From Flavobacterium johnsoniae UW101 (lineage in GTDB: Bacteria; Bacteroidota; Bacteroidia; Flavobacteriales; Flavobacteriaceae), in the NCBI RefSeq assembly GCF_000016645.1, contig NC_009441.1, positions 1,674,001 through 1,738,000 on the forward strand: a DNA stretch of 64,000 nt. The letters are read 5' to 3'. The position numbers and the translations under genes were made by a program. How positions within the stretch are numbered: the stretch's first letter is position 1; each line of letters starts with the position of its first letter. Below, in pieces: positions 27,497 to 38,175 of the stretch. The notes beneath the pieces were generated by a model that saw nothing but the letters and a program-made list of their open reading frames with translations, was not told where the DNA came from and did no database searches.

Positions 27497-30184
27497 ATGA
27501 ATAAAACACTTTTTATTTTTGCCTTATTTTTTACTTCTATATGCTTTTCTCAAAGTGTTCGTTTTGATGGTTTTATTCAGGATGAGCAGAAAAATCCGTT
27601 GGAAATGGCCAATATTATGGCGGTTAACAATACCACAAAAGCAATGGATTCTTATGGAATTACCAATGATAAAGGAAAATTTCAGCTCACTTTAAAGCCT
27701 AATACTTCTTACACGGTTAAAGTAAGCTATCTTGGAATGAAGTCTAAAGAAATTGCCGTTTCGACCAAAACCGAAAACATTGCCCAGAATATTGTTATGG
27801 ACGGCGCAGGAATAGAACTCGAAGGTGTTGAGATTGTTCGTGAAATGCCGGTTTCTATAAAAGGCGACACGATTGTTTACAATGCCGATTCTTTTAAATC
27901 TGGAACCGAAAAAAAACTCGAAGATGTCCTGAAAAAACTTCCAGGCGTTGAGGTAAATGCCGATGGTGAAATTGAGGTTGAAGGAAAAAAAGTAAGTAAA
28001 TTAATGGTAGAAGGAAAAGACTTTTTTGACGGCGATACCAAACTCGGAGTCAAAAACATTCCTGCAGATGCTATTGATAAAGTTCAGGTTTTAAGAAACT
28101 ATAACGAAATAAGCCAATTAAAAGGTCTCGAAAACGATCAGGAAAATGTGGCAATGAACATTAAGCTGAAAGAAGGTAAAAAGAACTTTTGGTTTGGAGA
28201 TGTTACTGCCGGAACCGGAGTTGCAGAATTAGACAGCCGTTATATTATTAATCCGAAATTGTTTTATTACAGTCCGAAGTATAGTATAAACTTAATTACC
28301 AATTTTAATAATATTGGAGAACTGCCGCTTACGGCTCAGGATTATTTTAAGTTTACAGGCGGATTTAAAAACATGATGAAAAAAGGAGGCAGCAGTTTTA
28401 ATGTTTCATCAAATGATTTAGGAATTTCAGTTTTAAGAAACAACAGGGCCAAGGAAATTGAAACCAAATTTGGCGCGACAAATTTCTCTTATTCTCCAGC
28501 AAAAACATGGACTATAAGCGGTTTTGGAATCCTTTCGACTTCAAAAACCGATTTAGAAACTAAATCCCAAACCACGATTCTAGATTCTGGAGATCAGCAG
28601 AAACGAGATGAATTAACGCATCAAAAAAATAATTTAGGACTTTTTAAATTAAGTTCGACTTATAAACCAAACGATAAATTTCAGTTTGATTATGACATCT
28701 TAACTAAATTGTCTAAACAACAAGAAGACACTGATTTACTGCGTGAGTCTGTTGTAAACAATGTGGCGGATGCAGAAAGTATTTTTACGAATAAAAAGCA
28801 GGATCCAACCTCGGTAAACCAAAATTTAAGTTTGTATTATACACAAAGTGCCAAGAATATTTTTGCCTTTGAAATGCAGCATTTATATCAGGATGAAAAT
28901 CCTTTTTATAATGCCAATTTGCGAACACAGCCTTTTGACTTAGCAGGTTACACAGTAGGACAAAATAGAAACGATTTAAACCAGGATCGTTTTGTAAAAA
29001 CCAATAAACTAGATGCAAAATTGGATTACTATTATATGATAACACCAAAAAGCAACATCAATATTACTTTAGGGAATACATATTCATATCAAAATTTTAA
29101 TTCTCATATATTCCAAATTTTGGATAATGGAGACCGAAATGACTTGGAAACTCCTGAAAATAATAATGATGTCAATTATAACTTTGATGATGTTTTTCTG
29201 GGATTTCATTATAAAATCTTAACCGGGAAATTTACTTTCACGCCAGGTGTCAGCGTACATTCTTATGCAATGAAAAACACGCAGTTAGGGACAGATTATT
29301 CTCAGAATTTCGTAAAAGTTCTGCCGGATTTCTTCGCTTTGTACCAAATTAAAAAATCAGAAACGCTGACGTATAATTTTTCGCTGACAAATGATTTTAC
29401 AGATATCAACCAATTAGCAGCTGGTTATGTTTTGTCTGATTACAGCAGTTTATTCCATGGAAATCGTTTCTTAGAAAACGCAACATCACAAGTACATTCG
29501 CTTCGCTATTTTAAATACAATATGTTCAATTTTGAGAACATTTTTGCCAATGCAACCTATACTAAAAAAGTAGATGCGATTAAAACGCAGGCAGATTTTG
29601 AAGGAATTAATCAGTCATCAGTTCCATACAATTCAAATTTAGCCGATGAAACTTTCAGCGGAATGGGAACTTACGGCCGCTCTTTCCTGAAAAACTATAA
29701 AGCATCGGCAACAGCAAGTTTGAACTGGTCAAAATTCAACAACATTCAAAATGATAAATTAGCCACAACAGAGAGTTTTGTTCAAAATTATACCATAAGA
29801 GCTTCGACTAATTATAAAAACCTGCCAAATATTGAATTTGGTTATAACCTTTTGGTCAATAAATACAGCGGTTCTACATTTTATACCGATAAGCCTTTTG
29901 CCAGATTAGATTATTATTTTTTAGATAGTTTTTCTTTTGTTTCAGAATATGAATTCTACCATTATTACAATGGAAACAAAACAGTAGATAACGAATACGA
30001 CTTTTTGAGCGCCAGTTTAATCTACCAAAAGAAAAACAGTAAATGGGAATACAAAGTCTCGGCAACCAATTTGCTCAACACGAAATATCTTAACGACGAC
30101 AGCTTCTCACAATTTTCAACAAGAGTCTCTCAATACACCGTACAGCCTCGTTACATCATATTTTCGATGAAATACAATTTGTAG
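27497..30184 (+). CDS. Outer-membrane beta-barrel (TonB-receptor-like) with CarboxypepD_reg-like N-terminus
   Basis: The 895 aa protein has a signal peptide (MNKTLFIFALFFTSICFS), a carboxypeptidase-regulatory-like domain (about 22-110; VRFDGFIQDEQKNPLEMANI), a plug-like region with LEDVLKKLPGVEVNADGEIE and VEGKDFFDGDTKLGVKNIPA, then a long barrel ending YIIFSMKYNL. It belongs to the barrel family that accompanies GLPGLI proteins. No canonical TonB box is obvious, and the DFF/KLGVKNIP plug differs from siderophore receptors. It is co-directional and 59 bp downstream of the GLPGLI gene, so one operon is likely. Confidence 0.82.
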   Translation: MNKTLFIFALFFTSICFSQSVRFDGFIQDEQKNPLEMANIMAVNNTTKAMDSYGITNDKGKFQLTLKPNTSYTVKVSYLGMKSKEIAVSTKTENIAQNIVMDGAGIELEGVEIVREMPVSIKGDTIVYNADSFKSGTEKKLEDVLKKLPGVEVNADGEIEVEGKKVSKLMVEGKDFFDGDTKLGVKNIPADAIDKVQVLRNYNEISQLKGLENDQENVAMNIKLKEGKKNFWFGDVTAGTGVAELDSRYIINPKLFYYSPKYSINLITNFNNIGELPLTAQDYFKFTGGFKNMMKKGGSSFNVSSNDLGISVLRNNRAKEIETKFGATNFSYSPAKTWTISGFGILSTSKTDLETKSQTTILDSGDQQKRDELTHQKNNLGLFKLSSTYKPNDKFQFDYDILTKLSKQQEDTDLLRESVVNNVADAESIFTNKKQDPTSVNQNLSLYYTQSAKNIFAFEMQHLYQDENPFYNANLRTQPFDLAGYTVGQNRNDLNQDRFVKTNKLDAKLDYYYMITPKSNINITLGNTYSYQNFNSHIFQILDNGDRNDLETPENNNDVNYNFDDVFLGFHYKILTGKFTFTPGVSVHSYAMKNTQLGTDYSQNFVKVLPDFFALYQIKKSETLTYNFSLTNDFTDINQLAAGYVLSDYSSLFHGNRFLENATSQVHSLRYFKYNMFNFENIFANATYTKKVDAIKTQADFEGINQSSVPYNSNLADETFSGMGTYGRSFLKNYKASATASLNWSKFNNIQNDKLATTESFVQNYTIRASTNYKNLPNIEFGYNLLVNKYSGSTFYTDKPFARLDYYFLDSFSFVSEYEFYHYYNGNKTVDNEYDFLSASLIYQKKNSKWEYKVSATNLLNTKYLNDDSFSQFSTRVSQYTVQPRYIIFSMKYNL

Positions 30185-30218
30185 TATTTTGATTTCAAAT
30201 ATTATAGTTTTTTATGAT

Positions 30219-30246
30219 TTGTTTAGGCAGGAATCAAATATCTTTG
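30219..30246 (+). promoter_or_regulatory. Promoter of the first 754-aa paralogue
   Basis: TTG at 30219-30221, a 17-bp spacer and TATCTTTG at 30239-30246. The start codon is at 30278. Confidence 0.65.
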
Positions 30247-30277
30247 TGCTATATTATTAACAACAAAAAATGTAGTT

Positions 30278-32542
30278 ATGCGCAATTTTATTTGGAGTTT
30301 ATCACTCTTGTTTGCCGGAATGTCTGTTTTTTTCGCTCAAACAAAAGGTATCGAAAAAGGAACCTATTTATCTACAAATAAAGGAGAAAAAATAAAACTA
30401 AATTTATTAGACGATAATAAATACGAATTGGTTTTTTATACCGGAGATTATGAAATTAAAGGCGATTCGCTGGTTTTTTCTAAAAAGGAAAAATCAGAAA
30501 ACAGATTCGATCTTTCATTTAAAAATGATAAAAAAGCCAAAAAGGTCAAAATTAAGTTCTTAAATCCTTCTTATTATTCATTTTATATAGGAACTCAAAA
30601 AGGTTCAGAAGCAATTCAATACCAAAGAGTTTCTGATATTAAAACAAAAGTAGATCCAAACTGGACATCAACAGATTTAGATTTTGAAATAGACAAAACA
30701 GATTTTCTGTATCTGGTTTATGAAGATTATGACGGAAAAAGTGATGTTAGTAAATATGCATTGCCAAAAGATGTTTCAGAGGTAACAATTGATTATCAGC
30801 TGCAGCTTTTGGGCAGGATGAACATTGCCGGATTTTATGATAGAAAAACAAACGAGCTGAAAGTTTCTGAAAGATCAGGGAAAGATCCTTTGGTTTTTAT
30901 GAATGAAAAAGATGTACAGCCGGCTAAAGCTCCAACAGTTGTTCCATTAGAAAATAATATAGTGACAAACTGGACTTATCCGGGCAAAAGCTCTTATTAT
31001 GACAGCTATGGAGGTGCAGCAACAGATAGTATATATAATGGTCTTGCGGTTGACAGTACAGCGGTACCTGCAGCAGATTATACGATAGATACAGCGAGTT
31101 CTTACTCTCAGTACAATTTCAAACTAAAAATTGAAAGCAGTTTAAGCAAGGCATTAGCTGCTACAAAAGAAGCTGCCAGCAATAAGTTTTTAGTAGTTTA
31201 TCATGACAGTAATAAAACAGCTAAAGAAACTTTTAATGCTTTTGTAAAAGATCAGGAAACACAGACTGGCTATAATATGTATGACAAATATTATGAACAG
31301 TATGATATCTATAATTATTATCTGGCTGGAGCCGATGATAAAAAATGGCTGAAAAACAATAAAATAACAAACGATCCAAGTGTTTTTGTTTTAAATAAAA
31401 ATGGCGATGTACTGGCGCTTGCAAAATCAGATTTAACATCAAAACAATACCAATTTAGTTATTACGGAGATTTTTACCGTAAACTATTGCGTGCAGATGC
31501 TTTCCTGGCTATTGATAAGACTTTGAAAAATAAAAAAGCGTCAGATACAGATTTAATAAGCGCATTTAATAAGGCAGCTTTGCTGGAAGCACCTTATGAT
31601 TATGATTCAGATTATACTGTAGATGATCCTAGTGAGTTTGTAATTTCAAAAACAGCATTAGATAAAAAAGAAGTTACTCAAACCTGGAAAAAATTGATTG
31701 AAGCACATCAAAAAGATAAAAAACCCGATATGATTTTGGTAGAAACAATCATAAGAGAAATCAAAAATCAAGGATTTACAAAACAGCTTTTTAACGAAGA
31801 CAAAATCTTAAACGATACAGATTTCCTTGCAATTGATTATCTACTAAAACATTCTGATGAAATCGAAAGCAATCGTGCAGCATTTAACAGCAATGCGCCA
31901 GAAATTCATAACATAGGTAATCCAGTTTCTGAAGTTTCTAATGCGTTGCAGACAAATGTATATGCTTCTCAAGATGGAGTGACTGGAGATATGAATAAAG
32001 AGAAAATCAATTCTGTTTATAAAAAAATCATTGCTTCTGGAAAAGGAAATTTTGATGCCTACAGAAATTATTTTTATTACTTAGCCCAGATAGAAGATAA
32101 CGACGGATCTAATATAACGTACTTAAAAGAGTTTAATACTTATTTTGATAACACGTTAGCAGGATCAAGTCCAATTGAAAAATTAGACGCTATTTTTGAA
32201 GGATTAGATTCAAGCTCTAGTTATTCGTATGACGGATGGAATTCATTTAAATTATACCATTCAGATATTTGCAATAATGCAGCCTGGACTGTTGTACAGA
32301 AACCGCAAAACTCAAACTTTATTAAAGATGCCATAAAATGGTCTGAATATAGTTTAGTAATATCTAAAAACAATCCATATTATTTAGATACACTTGCACA
32401 GTTGTATTACAAAGACGGACAAAAAGATAAAGCTGTTGCTACTCAGACTCTGGCAGTAAAATACTTAACCGATACTGTTGAAGAGGAAACTGCAAATGAT
32501 ATAAAAGAAGTTTTATCTAAAATGCAGAACGGAACATACTAA
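30278..32542 (+). CDS. Large secreted protein with thioredoxin-like and TPR-like regions (paralogue 1)
   Basis: I do not recognise the whole 754 aa protein. It has a signal peptide (MRNFIWSLSLLFAGMSVFFA), a beta-rich N-terminal part with a repeated STNKGEKIKLNLLDDNKY block, and a low-complexity Tyr/Ser/Ala linker near 245-280. A thioredoxin-fold-like segment (NKFLVVYHDSNKTAKETF to DPSVFVLNKNGDVLALAKS) has no CxxC. A helical C-terminal half ends in a TPR-like pair (WSEYSLVISKNNPYYLDTLA, QLYYKDGQKDKAVATQTLAV). The next gene is a close copy. A sensory or chaperone-like periplasmic role is possible but unproven. Confidence 0.7.
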   Translation: MRNFIWSLSLLFAGMSVFFAQTKGIEKGTYLSTNKGEKIKLNLLDDNKYELVFYTGDYEIKGDSLVFSKKEKSENRFDLSFKNDKKAKKVKIKFLNPSYYSFYIGTQKGSEAIQYQRVSDIKTKVDPNWTSTDLDFEIDKTDFLYLVYEDYDGKSDVSKYALPKDVSEVTIDYQLQLLGRMNIAGFYDRKTNELKVSERSGKDPLVFMNEKDVQPAKAPTVVPLENNIVTNWTYPGKSSYYDSYGGAATDSIYNGLAVDSTAVPAADYTIDTASSYSQYNFKLKIESSLSKALAATKEAASNKFLVVYHDSNKTAKETFNAFVKDQETQTGYNMYDKYYEQYDIYNYYLAGADDKKWLKNNKITNDPSVFVLNKNGDVLALAKSDLTSKQYQFSYYGDFYRKLLRADAFLAIDKTLKNKKASDTDLISAFNKAALLEAPYDYDSDYTVDDPSEFVISKTALDKKEVTQTWKKLIEAHQKDKKPDMILVETIIREIKNQGFTKQLFNEDKILNDTDFLAIDYLLKHSDEIESNRAAFNSNAPEIHNIGNPVSEVSNALQTNVYASQDGVTGDMNKEKINSVYKKIIASGKGNFDAYRNYFYYLAQIEDNDGSNITYLKEFNTYFDNTLAGSSPIEKLDAIFEGLDSSSSYSYDGWNSFKLYHSDICNNAAWTVVQKPQNSNFIKDAIKWSEYSLVISKNNPYYLDTLAQLYYKDGQKDKAVATQTLAVKYLTDTVEEETANDIKEVLSKMQNGTY

Positions 32543-32557
32543 AATCTTTTAAACACA

Positions 32558-32600
32558 ATAAAAAAATCCAATGGCTAATAAGTCATTGGATTTTTTATTG
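32558..32600 (+). terminator. Terminator between the tandem paralogues
   Basis: AAAAAATCCAATG (32561-32573) pairs with CATTGGATTTTTT (32584-32596) and is followed by T/A-rich sequence. Each paralogue is thus an independent unit. Confidence 0.85.
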
Positions 32601-32636
32601 TAGTATTTTAACTACAATATTATGATTTTTTTGGCT

Positions 32637-32664
32637 TTGTTTGAGAGTGAATCAGATAATTTTG
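32637..32664 (+). promoter_or_regulatory. Promoter of the second paralogue
   Basis: TTG at 32637-32639, a 17-bp spacer and TAATTTTG at 32657-32664, the same spacing as the promoter of paralogue 1. Confidence 0.65.
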
Positions 32665-32689
32665 TACTATTATTAAATACAAAATAGTC

Positions 32690-34948
32690 ATGCGCAATAT
32701 TGTTTGGAGTTTATCACTCTTGTTTGCCGGAATGTTTGTTTCTTTCGCTCAAACAAATGGTATTCAAAAAGGAACTTATTTATCTACAAATAAAGGTGGA
32801 AAAATAAAACTAAATTTATTAGACGATAACAAATACGAACTGGTCTTTTATACGGGAGAATATGAAATTAAAGGCGATTCGTTAGTTTTTTCTAAAAATG
32901 CACAATCAGAAAACGGGTTTAATCTTTCGTTTAAAAATGATAAAAAAGCCAAAAAGATTAAGATTAAAATCTTAGACCCAACTCTTTATTCAGTTTATAT
33001 AGGACCTAACTTTTATATAGGTACTCAAAAAGCTTCAGAAACAGTTCAGTATCAAAGAATTTCTGATATTAGAGCAAAAGTAGATCCAAACTGGACATCA
33101 ACAGATTTAGAATTTGAAATAGACAAAACAGATTTTTTGTATTTGGTTATAGAAAATCATGACGGAAAAAGTAATATTAGTAAATATGCACTGGACAAAG
33201 ATGTTTCAGAAGCAGCAATTGATTATCAGTCACAGCCTTTAGGTAATCTCAATTTTGCCGGGTTTTATGACAGAAAAACAAACCAGCTGAAAGTTTCTGA
33301 ACCATTAGTAAACGAGCCTTTCGTATTTGTAAACGAAAAAGATGTACAGCCGGATAAAACGCCTAAAGTTGTTCCTTTAGAAAATCAAACTATAACAAAC
33401 TGGACTTATCCGGGAAAAAGCCCTTATTATGACTATTATGGAACTGCTGTAGACAGTACTCAAAATAATGCAATTGATAGTGTTGCTGTTGACACAACTG
33501 CATACGCTTCAACAGATTATTCATATAATTTTAAACTTAAAATAGAAAATAATCTAAAAAGTGCTCTTGCTGCAACTAAAGATGCTAAAACTAAGTTTTT
33601 AGTTGGAATTGTAGACAGCAAAAATCCCTCTGCAAAAGCAAATTTTGATGCATTCATAAAAAGTCAGGAATCACAGACAGGATACAACATGTATGATAAA
33701 TATGATGCAAAATATGATGTTTATAATTATTACATGGCCGGTGCCGATGATAAAAAATGGCTGAAAAACAATAAAATAACAAACGACCCAAGTATATTCA
33801 TTTTAAACGGAAACGGTGATCTATTAGCTGTTGCAAAATCTGATTTAATATCAAACCAATATCAGTTTAGTTATAATGGCAGCTATTATCTTAAACTATT
33901 GCGTGCAGATGCTTCTATGTCTATTGGTAAAGTCCTGAAAAATAAAAAAGCATCTGATGCTGATTTGATTCAGGCTTTTAATAAAACGGCAGCACTGCAA
34001 ACATCTTATGATGATGATTATACTGCATATGATTCTGCTGATCTGGTAATTTCTAAACCAGCCTTAGATAAAAAAGAAGTGGCTCAAACCTGGAAAAAAT
34101 TAATTGAGGCACATCAAAAAGATAAAAATCCAGATATGAGTTTGGCAGAAACCATTATAAAAGAAATTAAGAATGTTGGATTTACCAAACAGCTTTTTAA
34201 CGAAGACAGAATTTTAGACGATACAGACTTCTTAGCAATTGATTATTTGTTAAAACATTCTGATGAAATAGAAAGTAATCGTGCAGCATTCAATAATGAT
34301 GCACCGGAAGTTCATTATATAGACAATGTTTTTTCTGAAATTTCCAATGCATTGCAGGGTAATCTAAATGTTTCTAAAGATGGAGCAGGAGGAGAAAAAA
34401 ACAAAGACAAAGTCAATTCGATTTATAAAAAAATCATTGCATCTGGAAAAGGAAATTTTGAATCCTATAGAAACTATTTTGACTATTTAGGTCAGTTTAC
34501 AGACAATGACGGTTCTAATACAACCTACTTAAAAGAGTTTAATACTTATTTTGATAATACATTAGCAGGGGCAAATCCAATTGAAAAATTAGATGTTATT
34601 TTTTCAGGATTAGACCCGAACTCTAGTTATTCTTATGACGGATGGAACTCATTTAAACTTTACAATTCAGATATTTGCAATAATGCAGCCTGGATGGTTG
34701 TATTAAAATCTCAGAATTCTAACTTTATTAAAGATGCTATAAAATGGTCTGAATATAGTTTAGTAATATCTAAAAACAATCCATATTATTTAGATACGCT
34801 GGCACAGTTGTATTACAAAGACGGACAAAAAGATAAAGCCATTGCAACTGAGACTCTGGCAGTACAATATTTAACCGATAGTGTTGAAGAACAAACTGCA
34901 AATGATATAAAAGAAGTTTTATCTAAAATGCAGAATGGAACCTATTAA
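32690..34948 (+). CDS. Large secreted protein with thioredoxin-like and TPR-like regions (paralogue 2)
   Basis: This 752 aa protein is a tandem duplicate of the preceding gene: the signal peptide, the STNKG block, the NKITNDPS segment and the C-terminal TPR pair are shared in long identical runs. Differences cluster in the linker (about residues 235-275) and in short insertions such as GPNFYIG. It has its own promoter and terminator, so the duplication included the regulatory region. As in paralogue 1 there is no CxxC in the thioredoxin-like part. The function is unknown. Confidence 0.7.
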   Translation: MRNIVWSLSLLFAGMFVSFAQTNGIQKGTYLSTNKGGKIKLNLLDDNKYELVFYTGEYEIKGDSLVFSKNAQSENGFNLSFKNDKKAKKIKIKILDPTLYSVYIGPNFYIGTQKASETVQYQRISDIRAKVDPNWTSTDLEFEIDKTDFLYLVIENHDGKSNISKYALDKDVSEAAIDYQSQPLGNLNFAGFYDRKTNQLKVSEPLVNEPFVFVNEKDVQPDKTPKVVPLENQTITNWTYPGKSPYYDYYGTAVDSTQNNAIDSVAVDTTAYASTDYSYNFKLKIENNLKSALAATKDAKTKFLVGIVDSKNPSAKANFDAFIKSQESQTGYNMYDKYDAKYDVYNYYMAGADDKKWLKNNKITNDPSIFILNGNGDLLAVAKSDLISNQYQFSYNGSYYLKLLRADASMSIGKVLKNKKASDADLIQAFNKTAALQTSYDDDYTAYDSADLVISKPALDKKEVAQTWKKLIEAHQKDKNPDMSLAETIIKEIKNVGFTKQLFNEDRILDDTDFLAIDYLLKHSDEIESNRAAFNNDAPEVHYIDNVFSEISNALQGNLNVSKDGAGGEKNKDKVNSIYKKIIASGKGNFESYRNYFDYLGQFTDNDGSNTTYLKEFNTYFDNTLAGANPIEKLDVIFSGLDPNSSYSYDGWNSFKLYNSDICNNAAWMVVLKSQNSNFIKDAIKWSEYSLVISKNNPYYLDTLAQLYYKDGQKDKAIATETLAVQYLTDSVEEQTANDIKEVLSKMQNGTY

Positions 34949-34967
34949 TATCAAGATATCAGAATAA

Positions 34968-35008
34968 AAAGAAACCCGGCAAATTTTAGTTTTGCCGGGT
35001 TTTCTTTT
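34968..35008 (+). terminator. Terminator after the paralogue pair
   Basis: AAACCCGGCAAA (34972-34983) pairs with TTTGCCGGGTTT (34991-35002) with T-run. It may also serve the convergent DUF4153 gene. Confidence 0.9.
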
Positions 35009-35009
35009 A

Positions 35010-36782
35010 CTATTTTTTAATGCCTGCCATTACTTTGATTTGATAATGTGCAGGATCTTTTTTATTGTTTTTTATCTTACCATTTACACTTAGATAATTC
35101 AGTAAAATAATATATTTTGAAGTTTCTATTTTCTGTTCTATTTTATTTTCAGAATCATAATCTCTTTTAAAAGCAGAATTTGCATTAATAAAATCGTTTA
35201 TTTTAAGAGGAATAATGTCTTTATTAATCTGTAATTCCTGACCATAATTTGTAGTTTTAGACTTAATTGAATATGTAGTGCCATTCAAAGTAATACATTG
35301 GTTACAGTCGAATGCATTGTTTTTATTCAAAATAAAAATGAAATCATAACCATGAATGTTATCCACAACATTATTATTGTTTTCATAGTAATAATAGTTA
35401 AAATAATCATTTTCTTTAGGTTTGTCTTCATATTCAGATCGATACTGAAAACCTAAACTTTCCATTATTTTAGTTGATCCCGGATCTTTGTCTTTTTTGT
35501 ACAGCGCATCTAATTTTTTATGCGCATACGGAAGCATAATTTCAAAAGAGTAATTTCTTTGTAAAAAATAAACAATACTGCTTAATTCTTTTTCTTCCTC
35601 AAAAGTTAATGTTTTGCCTTGAGCTTTTTGCAGATAGTTTTCGAATCGGGATAACTGACTGTATTTTGAAACAGAATCAGCACTTTGCGGTCCAATAATC
35701 GAAAACAAACCGGCAATGCACATGGTTATAGGGATGAATTTTATTTTTGGATGTTTTGCAATTAAAAAATAAGCCACAACAACCGCGAGCCAAATAGATA
35801 ATAATAAAACATAATAACGTTCGTGAGTAAATCCGTAAAGATTAATTCGGTATAAAATGGCCCAAAAAAGCAATGCCAACAACGGAATTAATAAAAAATA
35901 AAACCAGCGGTTAAAGGTACGCATCCATAAATTACCGCTTTCATTTGCAATAGGATGTATCAATAAAAAAGAAAGAATTCCAACGATAGCAAATGCCAGA
36001 ACCAGATACGAAACCCATCCTACAGGAAGCGAAAGCGTAACCAGAATTTTGGCTTCGTAACAAATTAATATTACCAGATAAATACTTATAAGAGGAAGTA
36101 ACACAAACTGAGTGAAATTTTTAAGTCCTTTTGGGTAATTTAATTCAAGCGGGAATTCTTTGCTATTCGTTTCAGGAACACCGCTTAAAAAGAAAATAGT
36201 ATTAAAAACTCCTGCAATGACAAAAAATAGATATCCGTATATTTTGCCATCAAATTCTACTTTAAATAATTGATCGACGGCTAAAATTGCTAAAGCTAAA
36301 CCAGTATAAAGAACAATACTATACAAACCTGAAGTAAGAATTCGTATAAAAAGCTGTTTATTAAATTCCCAAAACTCTTCCTGATTGTATGTTCTTGGAA
36401 TAAAACCTGCAAAAGAAACCAATAAATGCAAAGTAAGGTTGAGAACAAAAAACTGCTGCCATTGAGCATCTGAGACTCTTTCTCCAAAATTAAATACAAA
36501 AGCAATTAAAGGTACGCTGACTAGTATACTAACAGTAAAGCGTATGATATTGTTTTTGTGTTTGGCAGCAAAAAATAAACTTGCAGAAACAAACCAAACC
36601 AGGCATAAAGAGCAGCTCATGATTGCTTTTAAATAGAATTCGTCATGGTTCGAATAATCCTGTCTAATATTTAAAACAGCGAAAATGGTACCGCAAATTG
36701 CTGTAATAGTTTCTAAAGGAAATCTCAGAATAGTTTTTTGCGCTGCATTTAACACGTTCTGTAATGAAGGAAGTCTGCTCAT
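35010..36782 (-). CDS. DUF4153 polytopic membrane protein
   Basis: The 590 aa protein has an N-terminal half with about ten membrane helices (for example SLCLVWFVSASLFFA, LYSIVLYTGLALAILAVDQL, YLFFVIAGVFNTIFFLSGVP) and a soluble C-terminal part from about residue 375 rich in Asn/Lys with a CNQC pair in NAFDCNQCITLNG. This layout fits the DUF4153 family. No enzymatic motif is seen and its function is unknown. Convergent with the paralogue pair and upstream of metK on the same strand, but apparently separate. Confidence 0.75.
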   Translation of the reverse strand: MSRLPSLQNVLNAAQKTILRFPLETITAICGTIFAVLNIRQDYSNHDEFYLKAIMSCSLCLVWFVSASLFFAAKHKNNIIRFTVSILVSVPLIAFVFNFGERVSDAQWQQFFVLNLTLHLLVSFAGFIPRTYNQEEFWEFNKQLFIRILTSGLYSIVLYTGLALAILAVDQLFKVEFDGKIYGYLFFVIAGVFNTIFFLSGVPETNSKEFPLELNYPKGLKNFTQFVLLPLISIYLVILICYEAKILVTLSLPVGWVSYLVLAFAIVGILSFLLIHPIANESGNLWMRTFNRWFYFLLIPLLALLFWAILYRINLYGFTHERYYVLLLSIWLAVVVAYFLIAKHPKIKFIPITMCIAGLFSIIGPQSADSVSKYSQLSRFENYLQKAQGKTLTFEEEKELSSIVYFLQRNYSFEIMLPYAHKKLDALYKKDKDPGSTKIMESLGFQYRSEYEDKPKENDYFNYYYYENNNNVVDNIHGYDFIFILNKNNAFDCNQCITLNGTTYSIKSKTTNYGQELQINKDIIPLKINDFINANSAFKRDYDSENKIEQKIETSKYIILLNYLSVNGKIKNNKKDPAHYQIKVMAGIKK

Positions 36783-36831
36783 TTTTTAGTCAGTTATTTT
36801 GTACTAAGGAAAGCAAATGCCGTCAAATAAA

Positions 36832-36878
36832 CAAATAAAAAATCCCGAACTCTAAACAAATAGAATTCAGGATTTATA
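36832..36878 (-). terminator. Terminator of metK
   Basis: On the minus strand an imperfect stem (AATCCTGAATTCTA against TAGAGTTCGGGATT) is followed by a T-run. It lies 45-90 bp after the metK stop codon. Confidence 0.65.
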
Positions 36879-36921
36879 TATAAGTAAGATTAAGGAAATT
36901 TAGCTTTGAAGCTTAAAAAAA

Positions 36922-38172
36922 TTATAATCCAAATGCAGTTTTTACCTGGTCAACAAAATCAAGTTTTTCCCATGTAAACAACTCAACAGTAACAGTTTTT
37001 TCGTTTCCGCCTGGAGCAGAGAAAGTTTTAGTAACCGTTTCTGGTTTACGTCCCATGTGTCCGTAAGCAGCCGTTTCGCTGTAAATAGGATTTCTTAATT
37101 TTAAACGCTGCTCAATAAAGTAAGGACGCATATCAAAGATAGCTTCTACTTTTTTAGCGATTTCACCGTTTGTTAAGTTTACTTTAGAAGTCCCGTAAGT
37201 CTCAATGAAAATACCCATTGGCTCAGCAACTCCAATTGCGTAAGAAACCTGAACTAAGATTTCGTCAGCAACACCTGCAGCAACTAAGTTTTTAGCGATA
37301 TGACGAGTTGCATAAGCAGCACTTCTGTCTACTTTACTTGGATCTTTTCCAGAGAATGCACCACCACCGTGAGCACCTTTACCTCCGTAAGTATCAACAA
37401 TAATTTTTCTTCCTGTTAAACCAGTATCTCCGTGAGGCCCTCCAATAACGAATTTTCCTGTTGGGTTAATATGGTAATTGATTTTATCGTTAAATAAATG
37501 AGCGTGCTCAGGGTTTTTAGCGATAATTCTTGGAATCAAAATTTCGATAACATCTTTTTTGATTTTAGCAAGCATTGCAGCTTCTTCATCAAAATCATCA
37601 TGCTGAGTCGAGATAACAATCGCGTCAATACGAGTTGGTTTGTTATCGTCGCTGTATTCTAAAGTTACCTGAGATTTAGCATCTGGACGTAAATACGTGA
37701 TTTCTTTGTTTTCACGTCTTAAAATAGCTAACTCTTGTAATAATTTATGAGATAAATCAAGTGCCAATGGCATGAAGTTCTCAGTTTCGTTTGTAGCGTA
37801 ACCAAACATCATTCCTTGATCTCCAGCACCTTGCTCTTCCGGCTTAGCTCTGTCAACTCCTTGGTTAATGTCTGCAGACTGCTCGTGAATAGCTGATAAA
37901 ATTCCACAAGAATTTGCCTCAAACATATATTCACTTTTAGTATATCCAATTTTACGGATTACCTCACGTGCAATTTGTTGTACATCAAGATAAGTATTTG
38001 ATTTTACCTCACCTGCTAAAATAACCTGACCTGTAGTAACCAATGTTTCACAAGCTACTTTCGAATCAGCGTCAAATGCCAGAAAGTTATCAATTAAAGC
38101 ATCCGAAATTTGATCTGCAACTTTGTCTGGATGCCCTTCACTAACAGATTCTGACGTAAATAAATAAGCCAT
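36922..38172 (-). CDS. metK: S-adenosylmethionine synthetase
   Basis: It makes SAM from methionine and ATP. The 416 aa protein has [20 protein letters not shown] at the N-terminus with the ATP-binding His, [17 protein letters not shown], and the loop [19 protein letters not shown]; these are the family signatures. It is the first gene of the sulfur island and divergent from the TonB receptor. Its 5'-UTR of about 165 nt is highly structured and resembles a SAM-II-like aptamer (see the leader entry), so feedback by its own product is likely. Confidence 0.97.
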   Translation of the reverse strand: MAYLFTSESVSEGHPDKVADQISDALIDNFLAFDADSKVACETLVTTGQVILAGEVKSNTYLDVQQIAREVIRKIGYTKSEYMFEANSCGILSAIHEQSADINQGVDRAKPEEQGAGDQGMMFGYATNETENFMPLALDLSHKLLQELAILRRENKEITYLRPDAKSQVTLEYSDDNKPTRIDAIVISTQHDDFDEEAAMLAKIKKDVIEILIPRIIAKNPEHAHLFNDKINYHINPTGKFVIGGPHGDTGLTGRKIIVDTYGGKGAHGGGAFSGKDPSKVDRSAAYATRHIAKNLVAAGVADEILVQVSYAIGVAEPMGIFIETYGTSKVNLTNGEIAKKVEAIFDMRPYFIEQRLKLRNPIYSETAAYGHMGRKPETVTKTFSAPGGNEKTVTVELFTWEKLDFVDQVKTAFGL

Positions 38173-38175
38173 AAT

